This document shows, one piece after another, positions 49,529-59,956 of a DNA stretch of 64,000 nucleotides. This DNA is from Nymphaea colorata (taxonomy: Eukaryota; Streptophyta; Magnoliopsida; Nymphaeales; Nymphaeaceae). Position 1 is the first letter of the stretch. Every line of letters starts with the position of its first letter. The stretch is from contig NC_045139.1 of NCBI RefSeq assembly GCF_008831285.2, positions 13,560,354-13,624,353 of the forward strand, read 5' to 3'. The notes under the pieces are model-generated. The model was not told where the DNA came from, ran no database searches, and was given only the letters and a program-made list of their open reading frames with translations. The position numbers and the translations under genes are program-made.

Positions 49529-49945
49529 GTAGGGCCTGTTTGGTTGGAAGGAAAGGGAGGGATTGAGCAATCCCTCTTGTGTGTTTGGTTGGTTAATTAG
49601 AAAAAGTCTGTTTGGATGGGAGGGAAAGGAAAGGAAATGAAATGATTGTATAATGTAAATCCAATCCCTTTTAAATCGGACGGATTAGAAGGAAAAGGAA
49701 AGAGAGTAAGTGCAAAAGTGTTACTGCCCACAATACCCCTCCACGTTTTTTTTCTCCCTGTCTCCCAACCTTTTGACTATTGAGGGTATTATTATAAATT
49801 GCATCGTTTCCTTTTCATTCCACTCATTTTTATTCAAACAAGCTTTTATAATCACCTCTTTTCATTTCATTCCCCTCCCTTCCTCTTTCCTTCCTTTCCA
49901 TTTCCTTTTGGTTTCTTTTCTTTCCTTTCCGGGATTAAAAGATCT
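49529..49945. mobile_element. remnant of a hAT-like non-autonomous element
   Basis: The left end reads GGGCCTGTTTGGTTGGAAGG, a typical plant hAT/MITE terminus. It is followed by GGAAAGG-rich DNA with two more TGTTTGG(T/A)TGG words (49583, 49610). The right part (about 49860-49930) is rich in the complement (CCTTTCC). A clean right terminal repeat was not found, so the element is partial or decayed. Confidence 0.45.
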
Positions 49946-50375
49946 TCACCTATGATCCCTTGAGGCTAACAAATAGTTTGGTCTAAAATCATGAGGAGGA
50001 ACTAACTTTAAGTCTATGAATCTAGAGCCTCGAAGTGCAGTCACTGATATTGGTTGATACTTGTTTTCATTGGAGAAACGGGAAACTTTCCAATATCGCA
50101 TGCGAGAAAAAAGAAAAAAATAGGACTGCGGTTCAGAGAGCGGCAAGCATGGACCATGGTGTTGTATCGTTCGTCGTCCAAATCTGCTGCTCTGTAAATA
50201 TTGCTTTGAATTGCAGTCACCTACATCCGGCAATGTTCTTCGTCTTGGATAAATGATTGGCACTAGGAGGACATGATGCTATTTGAAACCATCGTAGGGT
50301 TCGTTTCTGGATCTCTCTGCACATGGCGTTGCACACATAGCAAGAACTGCAGGAGGAAGAGGAGGACTGCTATTA

Positions 50376-52703
50376 ATGGTGCGATTGCAGCCGCTAACAC
50401 CGTCTTCTTTGGTAGCACCGGCGGCCTGGTGCAAGCACCCTCGCCACCTCAAGCAGATACATGCCTTCCTGTTCCGTCACGGCCTCCACCATACCAACCT
50501 GTGGCTCGCCACACTCATCTCTTTGTGCTCTCGCCTAACTCTACCTCGTTACGCACGTCGCGTGTTCGACTCTGTTCCCCACCCTGACGTCCTCGTCTAC
50601 ACCGCCATGATCAAGCTGCACGCCGGAGCTGGCCCCCAAGCCTATGCTGATGCAGTCGCCTTTTACCTCGCCATGCAGCGGACTGGCCACGTTCGACCAG
50701 ACTCTTTCGTCTTCCCTGCCTTGCTCAAATCTGTCAGCTCCGTCCCCGATATCTCCTTAGGGAAGGCCATTCACGCCCAAATTCTCAGGTTTGGCCACCA
50801 ATCTGACCCTTACGTTCAGAACGCTGTCATGAACATGTATGCCAAGTGCGGTGAGATCTTACTTGCGCACCAACTGTTCGAAAAATTGCCCGAGAAGGCC
50901 CTTGCGGATTGGAACTCCATGGTTTCCGCTTATTGCAGGTTGGGTGACCTCACAGCAGCAAGGCGTTTGTTCAAATTGATGCCTCGGACAAATGAAGTTT
51001 CATGGACGACAATGGTGAGTGGCTATGCCAAGTCTGGGGATTTGGAGACTGCGCGTGAGTTGTTCGATCAAATGCCTGAGCGAAACGTTGTTTCTTGGAA
51101 CGCCATGTTGTCTGCTTATGCTCATGAAGACCGCGATGAAGAGGCACTTGGGTTGTTCAAGAAGATGTTGGGTACGACCATCCGGCCTGACGAGACGACA
51201 TTGGTGACGGTGATTTCTGTTTGTGCAAAACGAGCTGACCCTGAGCTTGCAGGATGGCTGGTGAGGCTTCTCGAAGGTAATGAGATTGCACTGAACTGCT
51301 TTGTTAGGACCGCGATGCTGGACATGTATGCAAAATGTGGGTGCCTAGAGGCTGCTCGACGGATCTTCGACTGCATGCAGGAGAGGAATTCTGTTTCTTG
51401 GAATGCAATGATTGCAGGGTATGCTAAAAATGGTGATGTTGACACTGCAAAGGAATTGTTCGATAAAATGCCTGAAAAAAACGTTGTTTCGTGGAATTCA
51501 ATGATCGCTGGGTATGCACAGAATGGCCATTGTGAGGCTGCAATAAAACTTTTCAAGGAGATGACGACCGTTAAAGTGTTGAAACCAGATGAGGTCACGA
51601 TGGCAAGTGTCTTCGCAGCTTGTGGTCATTTGGGCATTTTAGATCTTGCCAATTGGGCGCAGAATTATGTCAAAATCAATAAGGTCAAATTATGCATTTC
51701 AGGCTATAATGCGATGATCCACATGTGTGCTAGATGTGGAAGCATGGAGGAATCTCGCAAAGTCTTTGAGGAGATGTCTGTTAAGGACGTGATCTCGTAT
51801 AATGCATTGATTGCTGGCTTTGCTGCTCATGGGCAGGCTCCTGAAGCGCTTCGCTTGCTGTCGACCATGCAAGAAGTTGGTGTTGAGCCTGATCGCATAA
51901 CTTTCATTGGGGTTTTGACAGCATGTAGCCATGCAGGCCTAGTAGATGAAGGGCGTAGAGTATTTGAATCAATCAAAACCCCCTCTGTCGATCATTATGC
52001 TTGTCTAGTGGATCTCTTGGGTCGAGCCGGGAGGTTGGAGGAAGCACAGAAGTTGATCAAGGAAATGCCCTTCGAGCCACATGCAGGAATATATGGGGCG
52101 TTACTCAATGCCTGTCGGACTCATAAAGCTGTCAAGCTGGGTGAGTTTGTTGCTGGCAAGCTTTTCATTCTCGAACCTAACAACTCGGGGAACTATGTCC
52201 TCCTTTCAAACATTTACGCAGATGCCAAAAGATGGGACGATGTGGAGAAAGTGAGGCAAATGATGCGAAATAATGGAATGCAGAAGACAACAGCTTGTAG
52301 TTGGGTGGAATGTGGTGGAAAGGTCCACCGATTCATAGTGGGGGATCAGTCACATCCGCAGTCTGCTGAGATTTACATGCTCTTGGGTGAGCTGACAAAC
52401 AAAATGAGGAGCCTTGGCTATGAACCAGACAAGAATTGGTCGCTAAGAGATGTGGAGGATGAAGAGAAGGGGGAATTGATGGGTGTCCATAGTGAGAGAT
52501 TAGCTATTGCATTTGGACTGATTGTGTGCTCACCTGGTTCCTCTGCTCCAATAAGGGTGGTGAAGAACCTTCGTGTGTGTGGTGATTGCCATGTCGCAAT
52601 TAAGATTATCTCGAAGATAGTGAGGAGGGAGATAATCGTGAGAGACAATACTAGGTTCCATCATTTCAAGGATGGTGACTGCTCCTGCATGGATTATTGG
52701 TAG
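50376..52703 (+). CDS. pentatricopeptide repeat protein, PLS subfamily with E and DYW domains
   Basis: An intronless 775-codon gene. PPR units of P, L and S type run from about residue 35 to 560; many carry VSWN(A/S)M(I/L)(A/S)(G/A)YA and AA(R/I)xLFxxMPE. An E/E+ region follows (WVECGGKVHRFIVGDQSHP, about 640-660). The DYW deaminase-like domain is complete: HSE at 705-707, CGDCH with C735, C738 and H739 as zinc ligands, and the terminal tripeptide DYW. DYW-PPR proteins bind single organelle RNA sites and perform C-to-U editing in plastids or mitochondria. The N-terminus (MVRLQPLTPSSLVAPAAW) is compatible with an organelle signal. The target RNA cannot be told without decoding positions 5 and last of every repeat. 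Higher GC than its neighbours, as usual for intronless PPR genes. Confidence 0.96.
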   Translation: MVRLQPLTPSSLVAPAAWCKHPRHLKQIHAFLFRHGLHHTNLWLATLISLCSRLTLPRYARRVFDSVPHPDVLVYTAMIKLHAGAGPQAYADAVAFYLAMQRTGHVRPDSFVFPALLKSVSSVPDISLGKAIHAQILRFGHQSDPYVQNAVMNMYAKCGEILLAHQLFEKLPEKALADWNSMVSAYCRLGDLTAARRLFKLMPRTNEVSWTTMVSGYAKSGDLETARELFDQMPERNVVSWNAMLSAYAHEDRDEEALGLFKKMLGTTIRPDETTLVTVISVCAKRADPELAGWLVRLLEGNEIALNCFVRTAMLDMYAKCGCLEAARRIFDCMQERNSVSWNAMIAGYAKNGDVDTAKELFDKMPEKNVVSWNSMIAGYAQNGHCEAAIKLFKEMTTVKVLKPDEVTMASVFAACGHLGILDLANWAQNYVKINKVKLCISGYNAMIHMCARCGSMEESRKVFEEMSVKDVISYNALIAGFAAHGQAPEALRLLSTMQEVGVEPDRITFIGVLTACSHAGLVDEGRRVFESIKTPSVDHYACLVDLLGRAGRLEEAQKLIKEMPFEPHAGIYGALLNACRTHKAVKLGEFVAGKLFILEPNNSGNYVLLSNIYADAKRWDDVEKVRQMMRNNGMQKTTACSWVECGGKVHRFIVGDQSHPQSAEIYMLLGELTNKMRSLGYEPDKNWSLRDVEDEEKGELMGVHSERLAIAFGLIVCSPGSSAPIRVVKNLRVCGDCHVAIKIISKIVRREIIVRDNTRFHHFKDGDCSCMDYW

Positions 52704-53641
52704 AGTGACTATGGCTATGCATGCAAAATAGTGATGGATACTTTTAATTGTCATATGTTGCTGTACATCCTAGAAAAGTTGCCTCTTCTTCTTCCTCTTT
52801 TGCTTTTTTGAAAGATCAAGAAGCTGATGATGATGATATCATGATGGTGATGATGGTCTTTAGAGGCAGGCAGTGATTTTGGATGAATCTCATTGTGTGT
52901 ATAGAGGGCAACTGCTATCTTGCAAGACCATAGGTACAATCTGCATTGCCCTATAATTGATTGTTTGCACATTTTTAACAGGTCATATCAGTGAAGCATC
53001 TCTATTTGGCCTCTCAACAGGTCGACCTTGTATCCTTGTCAAATTCTCGTTAGGTCGCTCAAACTCTCATGTGATTTACATCAGCACACCTGCATCTGAT
53101 TTAAAGGTTCAACCATTCAAGTGAGGCCCAAGAAATTTCTGCAAGTTATTTCACTGTTTGTACAGATGCTGCAAATCAATTATGGATGTCATGCTTTCTC
53201 CATGATATTTGCAACTAAGAAGGGGAGAAACTATGAAAATTTTCTCCTTAACCAATTTAGACTGTCAATGTCAAGGGATCTGTCGACGCGCTTCACATGT
53301 ACAACTAGACATAATTCAGCAAGCATCCCATGATCCGACATACACAAAGAATGATCACTTGATGACTTGAGAGTGCAGTTGAAATAATTGCTACCTTCTT
53401 ACATTATATGAGCTTCTAGCCCATCAATTTTTTTGGTTGCTTTTAGTTTTCCTTACTTACTTTTAATGTCTGAGCATTGAACTGCAGGTATCTGAGGACA
53501 TAAGATTAGTGACATAACTTTGCACTCTCCAGACACTCGTCCTGGTTAGTCTCACTGCTTCCACTGCTTGGGAGTTGGGACGGAGGTGGAAGCATATTTT
53601 GTCTACAAGATTACTTCCAATTTATTTAACTATTGGAACCA

Positions 53642-54382
53642 ATGTTATAAAAGGCGTAACGTATCGTGTATCAGTCGGGCCGACCTATACGCCGTATCGT
53701 AACGTATCGCAAACGTAGCGTAGCGTAAAATTAATTTTTTTAATTTTAAAAAATATTTAAAAATAAAAAAATAGAGAAAAATCATTAAAAATTGGAAAAA
53801 ATGAACAAAAAAATAGAATCAAGAAAAAAGTATTCAAATATAAAAAAGATCATCATACATAAGAAACATTCATGTATATCAACAACACATTCAAAAATAA
53901 GAAATTAGATATACAAAATAACATAATAAGCATCCATCACAATTTTAAACTTGAAAATTTTATAGAATCTTAGGACTTAGAGCCTTAAGACTTGGAGTTT
54001 TATGACTTAGATTACATCACAGTTTAAAACATATAGTTATCATCTTTCATGATTCAACGATAATATCTCTCAAATCAATGAATCCTCAGTTATTTTTTAT
54101 GAAAATGAGCAAAATCTCTCCCTCCTATGTCTCTTGGAGTCTTTAAATATAAGAAGAGAGAGAGGGTGGGGTGTTTAAACTTTCAAAAAAAAAAGTGTTT
54201 TAACCAGTATCGTACGATACGGGGGTGTATCGCACGTATCGTGCGATACGGATACGGACGATACGTGTACGATACGTACACGTATCGCTTATCAAACACA
54301 TATTGTATAGGTTTCTTCGACCTATACGATATGTATCGTACAATACGCATCCGTATCGTACGATACAGATAACATTGAATTT
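53642..54382. mobile_element. non-autonomous hAT-like element with CGTATCG subterminal arrays
   Basis: The ends are CAATGTTATAAAAGGCG on the left and CAGATAACATTG on the right, a 9-base perfect terminal inverted repeat (CAATGTTAT). Subterminal DNA on both sides is packed with CGTATCG, GTATCG and CGATACG words in both orientations (left 53660-53730; right 54205-54366). The middle is very AT-rich and non-coding. TTGGAACC lies directly at the left border and again 4 bases beyond the right border, a possible target duplication. The layout, short TIR plus clustered binding-site words, is that of hAT elements whose transposase binds subterminal repeats. Family placement is inferred. Confidence 0.75.
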
Positions 54383-54663
54383 GGAACCATTAGTGCATGT
54401 GCTTACTGTCGATGAATATGTGCAGGATTTAATACACTGTGTTAAACAAAGTTCTAAAGAGAAGAAATTCATAGATTTGAAGACATTTCCTATTTTTATT
54501 TTGTGTCCTAGGAGCACATCTAGCATGATCTGAATGCAGTCTTCTCCCTCGGTTACCTCTACAATACTCAAGTATCTGGATTGTGCAAATGAATCTAGTG
54601 ATATATATGAAGTAAATCAGATGTTTGCCAATGTGGGTATTTGAATCAATAGCAGCTACAGTG

Positions 54664-54718
54664 AGCTACAAAATGAGGATGCTATTCAGGCATCCTCAGT
54701 AGCTGCATACCTTGTAGC
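54664..54718. repeat. nested inverted repeat (hairpin)
   Basis: AGCTACAA and TTGTAGCT form an outer stem. GAGGATGC and GCATCCTC form a perfect inner stem around TATTCAG. Function unknown; it may be a tiny foldback relic. Confidence 0.6.
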
Positions 54719-55050
54719 TGGCTCCTGGTCAACAAAGAAAGGACCATGTTCTCTTAGATGGAGAGTCAACCTGAAACAGTTTTACAAGAAAAAACAGAAT
54801 AGGGAATAAAAATGCTGCCATAATCAGTTATACTGTCTATGCTGGTTCACTCAAGAGGATTTACAACTACAAGACTCTTATTCTTATTTGTGACACTAAG
54901 TGGCAGGCAGCAGGCGTCTGGTGAATCTGTGTTCTCAAGATGTTGCATCACCGATGGGAGTCTTCGGAGCCATATTTTTCATAAGCATATTAGTTCTGTT
55001 TATTTTGTTATATTGACAGTACAAGTTTATATCTTGTTTGCATGTCTCAG

Positions 55051-56337
55051 CATGTTGAGTTCTGATACCTACACCAGGAAAGATGAAGTTCTGTCAAAGT
55101 TAGAAGCATCAAGCTTGAATCCAGCTGACTGGAAGTCTCAGAAAGGCATTACAAGGTCCCTATATGTGTCAGGGGAGGCAACCTTAACTTTTTCTTTTAA
55201 CATCTGAGGACTTCCACTAGGCTTTTTAGAAAATTAAAGCATCATTTGCAATCAATCATTGGTTGCACTTGCACCATAATTCTATCCATGGATTGTAGCT
55301 TGTATACCCTCGAGCACCCCATTGTGCATGAGCCATGAGCCATGTGGAGCTTGTTAATGTGTAGCTCTCAAATTCAAAGTAATGTATGGTTAAACAATAT
55401 GATGCATATAATATAATTTTTCGAGCTCAAATTTAAAAGAACCTGTTTTATGTTGAAACAGTTGAACCAAATTCTGGAAGCAGTACTTGCATTTTGTGTC
55501 CTCACAATTGTGAACTTTGTTTTTCCATCATTTGCAGATAGGTTATTCTTTTGGTTCTTATATTGGCCATTTGGAGATTCCTGGCAATAGGTAGAAAGAT
55601 TGTTATATGAATGAATCAATCAAACTTTTTTTTTTCCTAACATGTTCCTTCATATTGTGTTTTGTATGTCCAGTTTCTTATGAAGTAGTGAATAATCTTT
55701 TAGCATTACAATAAATCAAAAGGCATGGGTGGTTAACTTTCTGGATTCTACAGGTGTTGCTGCAAATGAGGCTGAGATTGGTCCTTTAGTGTTTCAAAGT
55801 TGGCGGCGCATTATTGGGCAAGCTCAAGTTGTTGATTAACCTCGCCATTTCTTTAATTTCGTTTGTAATTCTTGTAGCAACATGGATTTAAGCTAGTAAA
55901 TTGTGTAAAATACTAGTTATTACCGTTGGAATTATCTTGTAGCTGTTAACTGAGATTCTTATGGGCATGTTTTTTGGGGAACAATACAAAATCAATCCGA
56001 CCATTTCTGGCATATTGTCTATTGACGTCTTCCTTTTGGGCCTGATGTATTTATGTTTGTTATATGAACGAAAACAGTGTGGAGGTGGTTTTGCGGAACA
56101 TGTATTGTGCAAATCAGAAATGACTTTCAGAAGGCACCCAAAGGCGACAGCAGGTGAGACTACAGGAGTTCCAAAATACCAATAGCCGGTCTTACAGCTC
56201 TAAGGATGTTTCTCCTTGCTGGAAATCGATCTGGATAAAAGTAGCTCTTCTGCTAATGCTCCGATACTTTGTCGGTATTGGTCATTATGCAGTCCAGTTA
56301 GCAAAGCTTGGCCAAACACATACCACTGCTACATGAA
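55051..56337 (+). pseudogene. decayed quinone oxidoreductase gene (chloroplast envelope QORH/AOR type)
   Basis: Two blocks match this NADPH-dependent zinc-free MDR family clearly. 55051-55157, following CTCAG, reads HVE then PTPGKDEVL-type and LSKLEASSLNPADWKSQKG; intact genes have HVEVPVPTPKKDEVLLKLEA-S-NPVDWK-QKG. 56175-56337 contains IAGLTAL and later VGIGHYAVQLAKLGQTHTTAT, corresponding to LPVAGLTAL and the GGVGHYAVQLAKLG-THVTAT cofactor-binding loop. A weaker middle piece lies at 55752-55835. At least two single-base deletions sit in the first block, the Gly-rich loop is altered, and a stop follows the last block. The catalytic gene is not restorable as read; it is a relic with intron positions still recognisable. 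Confidence 0.75.
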
Positions 56338-58400
56338 AGTCACTTGTAGATTGTTCCATGTGCAAGACAGAGGCAGGTTTAGCAGCTGCCCCTAATCTTA
56401 TGGTTGCTTTCATTAATCTTTACAGTTCCATCCATTTGGAAGATGCATAAATATTGATCAACTATTTACACGACTGGTCCAAATATTTCAGCTTAACAAT
56501 CAGACGTGCAGAAGATGCTTCAATTCCTCATCCAACAGGTTTCACCATATTGTTTTTCAGGAATGAGGAAAAGCTAAAGTTGAGGTGAACGATGACACTT
56601 AGGTGTTATTTCCTTCCGCTGAGTGGTAGTATTTCAGCTAGCATGCACAGTGTTGTTAAACTAGACGTGCCACCTCCTAGGAAATCATTTTCTTATTTTT
56701 CTGGTTAGTTAAATTCTAACACCCATATTCAATGCAGCCATCATGGATCTTTTCCCAATGCCCCATAAGTGTGGCACCTCCGCACTAGCATTCCTAGCAC
56801 TAGATTCAGTAGCAGGTGGATGGTGATGTAGAAGCTATATGTCTTCCACGTTTGCCGCAGACGTTTGTGATACCCTCGTTTTTTCAAGTTCTCATGCATG
56901 CAAGAATGTCCAATTATCAGCGAAGAAAACAAAACCCCGCCTTTTATATATTTCCTCCTGTAAGGGGACTTATGTATGAGGCTATAGCAGTTAAAGAGAA
57001 ACATGCTATCCTGGCAAAAGGGAACTCTGCGACGGTGCCTGGATTCTAGAACCAGAAACTCGACGCTTCCAAACGCAACCAATGGGGTCCTAAACACAGA
57101 AGTGGCGAAGTTTTATGCATCGGCACGGCATGAGATCTGTGGGATAATAAAGGTTGTATGGTCCTTCCAAATTTAAATATGGAAATCCATGGCTCGACAA
57201 GTTTGACCACAATATCGTGAGTTGATGGTTCTTCCGCTGGTGTGGCCACACGGGTGTATGACTGAATTTCCTTATAACGCAAGAATAAAGACTTCGATTA
57301 CTTGAACATGTTGCATACACGAGCCTTTTGCACGTGAAAAGTTCACGAATTTCAAAATCGCATATTTCAACGGAGAGAAACTTGACACAAGGATAATAAC
57401 TTGGGCTTTCCTTTCCTCGTTTTCCCCTTAAAATGAGAGTTGTAGAGATAAAGAGTATGATACCATGTGGGAATGTACATGAAAATTCAGAACCATGGGA
57501 CCCTTGGCCATGCATAATATTGCCTTGTGTTTGTTGAGGCCGTTTGATTGCCCATATGGTTACTAGTGGGCTGTCACTTTGGTGTACTTGCACCATCATC
57601 AACTATAAGTGGAGAAGATCGAACCTCCCTCATACAACTTTCTTCACATTGCCATAGTGGTGGAAGTTGTGGACTTTCTTATCATGCATTTGCTTGTCAC
57701 TGGTTTGACCTTGGGGTAGAAGAAAAATTTTAGAGATGGTCCACATGCAAAGTGCACCTGCGATCCATGCCAAATATAAATAGCTATTGCCAAAAGAGCC
57801 GGATCATCTTTGGTAGCATAACATGAGCACCTGCTTTTTCTAATGCAGCTCAGTTAGTATATAAATGAGGCCTTGCTTTCTCATCAAGTTTGAGAAGCAC
57901 CTCAACGACGACAAATAATTTAGTCCCTTTGTTTGAATAAACGGGGGACAGTGGATGATTCAAAAAACTTCAAAATAAGAGTGCCACTTTTACGAAACAT
58001 CAGGTTTCCTGTCAATAACACGCCAACTCGCTTGGTTTGCTCTTTTTGCGTGTTGAAGTTGTAGATGTTGGCTGAAAGTTCCGACTTTCTGTGACGTGCC
58101 GCCGGTTGCCACCACCGCCGTCCGTACCGGTCGTAGCTTGCGACTATAGTCTATGAACCAGGGTTTAGTCGTGATCCGAAACGGAACCGGTCCACCCCAT
58201 TCTTATTGGCTGTCGCCCCGCCGAGCCTCGGGAAGGATGGCATCCATGGGTATATTCCCAAAACAGAGGGGCGTTTGCGAAAGACGGGGAGCCCGCGGTC
58301 GGCATTGAACACCGGAGGGAGTAGAGGAGGAGGCAATCCCCCCGGCTCCTCCCTGTTATCTTCCCCAATTTGCCCCCTTCAGAGGAGCCCTAGATTTTTG
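56338..58400. other. intergenic upstream of the COQ10-like gene
   Basis: About 2 kb. A 170-codon minus-strand frame (57090-57602) has no recognisable domain or codon pattern and is rejected. The right third, from about 58080, becomes GC-rich and forms the promoter and leader start of the COQ10 gene. No other element was identified. Confidence 0.55.
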
Positions 58401-58409
58401 GGGCAATCC

Positions 58410-58504
58410 CCAAAATCCTTTTCCCCTCTCTCTACGTAGAGACGCCTTTCCTTCTCCTCCCAAACTTCCATCCCGCTTTCGATTTCCATGTCGTCGTTCC
58501 CGAG
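58410..58504 (+). other. probable first exon of the COQ10-like gene
   Basis: A CT-rich leader-like stretch ends ATGTCGTCGTTCCCGAG before GTATTGATTC, a possible donor at 58505. If joined to the acceptor TTGAG just before 59956 it would add MSSFPS in frame in front of MKIF. If joined to the acceptor AACAG near 59900 the small frame stops after ten codons and the exon is untranslated. Either is possible. Confidence 0.45.
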
Positions 58505-59956
58505 GTATTGATTCGCTTCTGGCTCTATCTCCTCCTGGTTTCTCTTCTCATTGGTACGTTGGTTTTTTGGGTAACTTGATTCTTGGTTTGTGGATCTTAT
58601 TCATTTTTCCTGTTTGATTTATTCCATTTTGATCAATTTTCGGTGGCCAGTGGGGTTTGACATCTGGGTGTTTCTTCCATTGTTATGCTTCGCTTTCTTG
58701 GGAGATTCATTGGCCTATTTGTTTAAAGGGTTGCCGTTGTTTTGTACGCTGTAATTGCTTTTGGAGTTTTTTTCTGTTTCATTTTATGTGGTTGAATTTC
58801 CTGGTGGGAGGGTTAGTTATTTGCTTTATTATTTTGGAAGTGCGTAGGATATCAGGCAGACGTGATTCTCAGATAGGTTTCGCATGTGGACGGTGGTTGT
58901 CGGATCGGGTAAGGTGATGGGTGCTTATTTTTGTGAATTTTACGATGCGGCAGTGAAATTGTGCGTCTTATTTTACGTTTTAGAAGTACTTTCGCATTTT
59001 AGTTTGGCTGTCGAATTAACCTTCTGGAATGGTCATGATGTATATGATGGAAACAGGGTATCTTTATGAAACAAGGCGAAATTGTAAGGAAAGCCCAATG
59101 CAGTAGGACAAGGGTCTTTAGAAGTCCTTTCGAGACTCCACATGAAACAGTATCTATGATGTATGTAATAGTGTTGCGATAAATTATTTTTAGGTGCATA
59201 ATTATGTACAGAAAATGAGAACTTTATTTGTCTGTTATGCTTTGCAAAAGAAGAAATCCCGTGGACACTGGAAAAGGTTTTGTAGGTACATTTTAGAGCA
59301 TTTGTTGCTTGCTTCTGAAGATATGGATGTTTTTGTACTTTTCTCTCCAGTGGAACTCTGTATATGCTTTTTATTTTAGAGCTCGGGAGGGTTCTGAGTT
59401 CACTTTCCTCCCGAGCTGTTCATCAGAACTATTCTTATCAAAACGAGGACCCAGCGTGCAGTTGGCAGAGCCACAAGTCTAAACTAGGATGAACACAGAT
59501 ATGCAGTTTGTGCATCTCTCTCTCCTCCCCTTCTCTCGCTCTTTAAAGCACTGGGAGGCGTATTTGAGGAGGCATAATCAAAGGTCCTACATATAGATGA
59601 ACATGTTTTAGATAAATTTTGGGTCCACAAGCCAGGTCAAGAAGGTTCCTCCTAATGACATGAACTCCTTGGGCATTGATTTTTAACTTTGTTGACCTCC
59701 TCAACTAAGGCTGAGTTTTGGGTTCTTATTTTGGGTGACAAGTAGTCGTTAGTTTGTTCTTAGGTTTTCCCCTTCATTCCTGTCCTTGTGTCATGTTAGT
59801 TGCCTCTTCTTTCTTTTCCCTTTTAATTCTTTGTTACAGCAATGAGATTTTCAAATAAGTTTTCGGTTGATATGTTCGCCGTTTTTCTTTTCCGAAAACA
59901 GGACTTGCTGGCTCTGAAGACGACGTGAAAAGTTGAATTTCTGTATTTTGTTGAGC

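Larger units (their letters stand above)
48478..50375. other. intergenic between EGY1 and the PPR gene
   Basis: About 1.9 kb. It contains the EGY1 3' flank with a CT/TG microsatellite, a TE-like segment at 49529-49940 and the PPR promoter. A 122-codon minus-strand frame at 49148-49516 shows no recognised domain and is not annotated. Confidence 0.6.
52704..55040. other. intergenic between PPR and the oxidoreductase relic
   Basis: About 2.3 kb. It holds the PPR 3' flank, the hAT-like element at 53642-54382 and a hairpin at 54664-54718. No intact gene is seen. Confidence 0.6.

Noticed and set aside
51122-51598. 158-codon minus-strand frame inside the PPR gene
   Set aside because: Antisense shadow of the repeated VSWNAM motifs.
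57090-57602. 170-codon minus-strand open frame
   Set aside because: No recognisable domain, irregular composition, no splice or promoter context; likely a chance frame.
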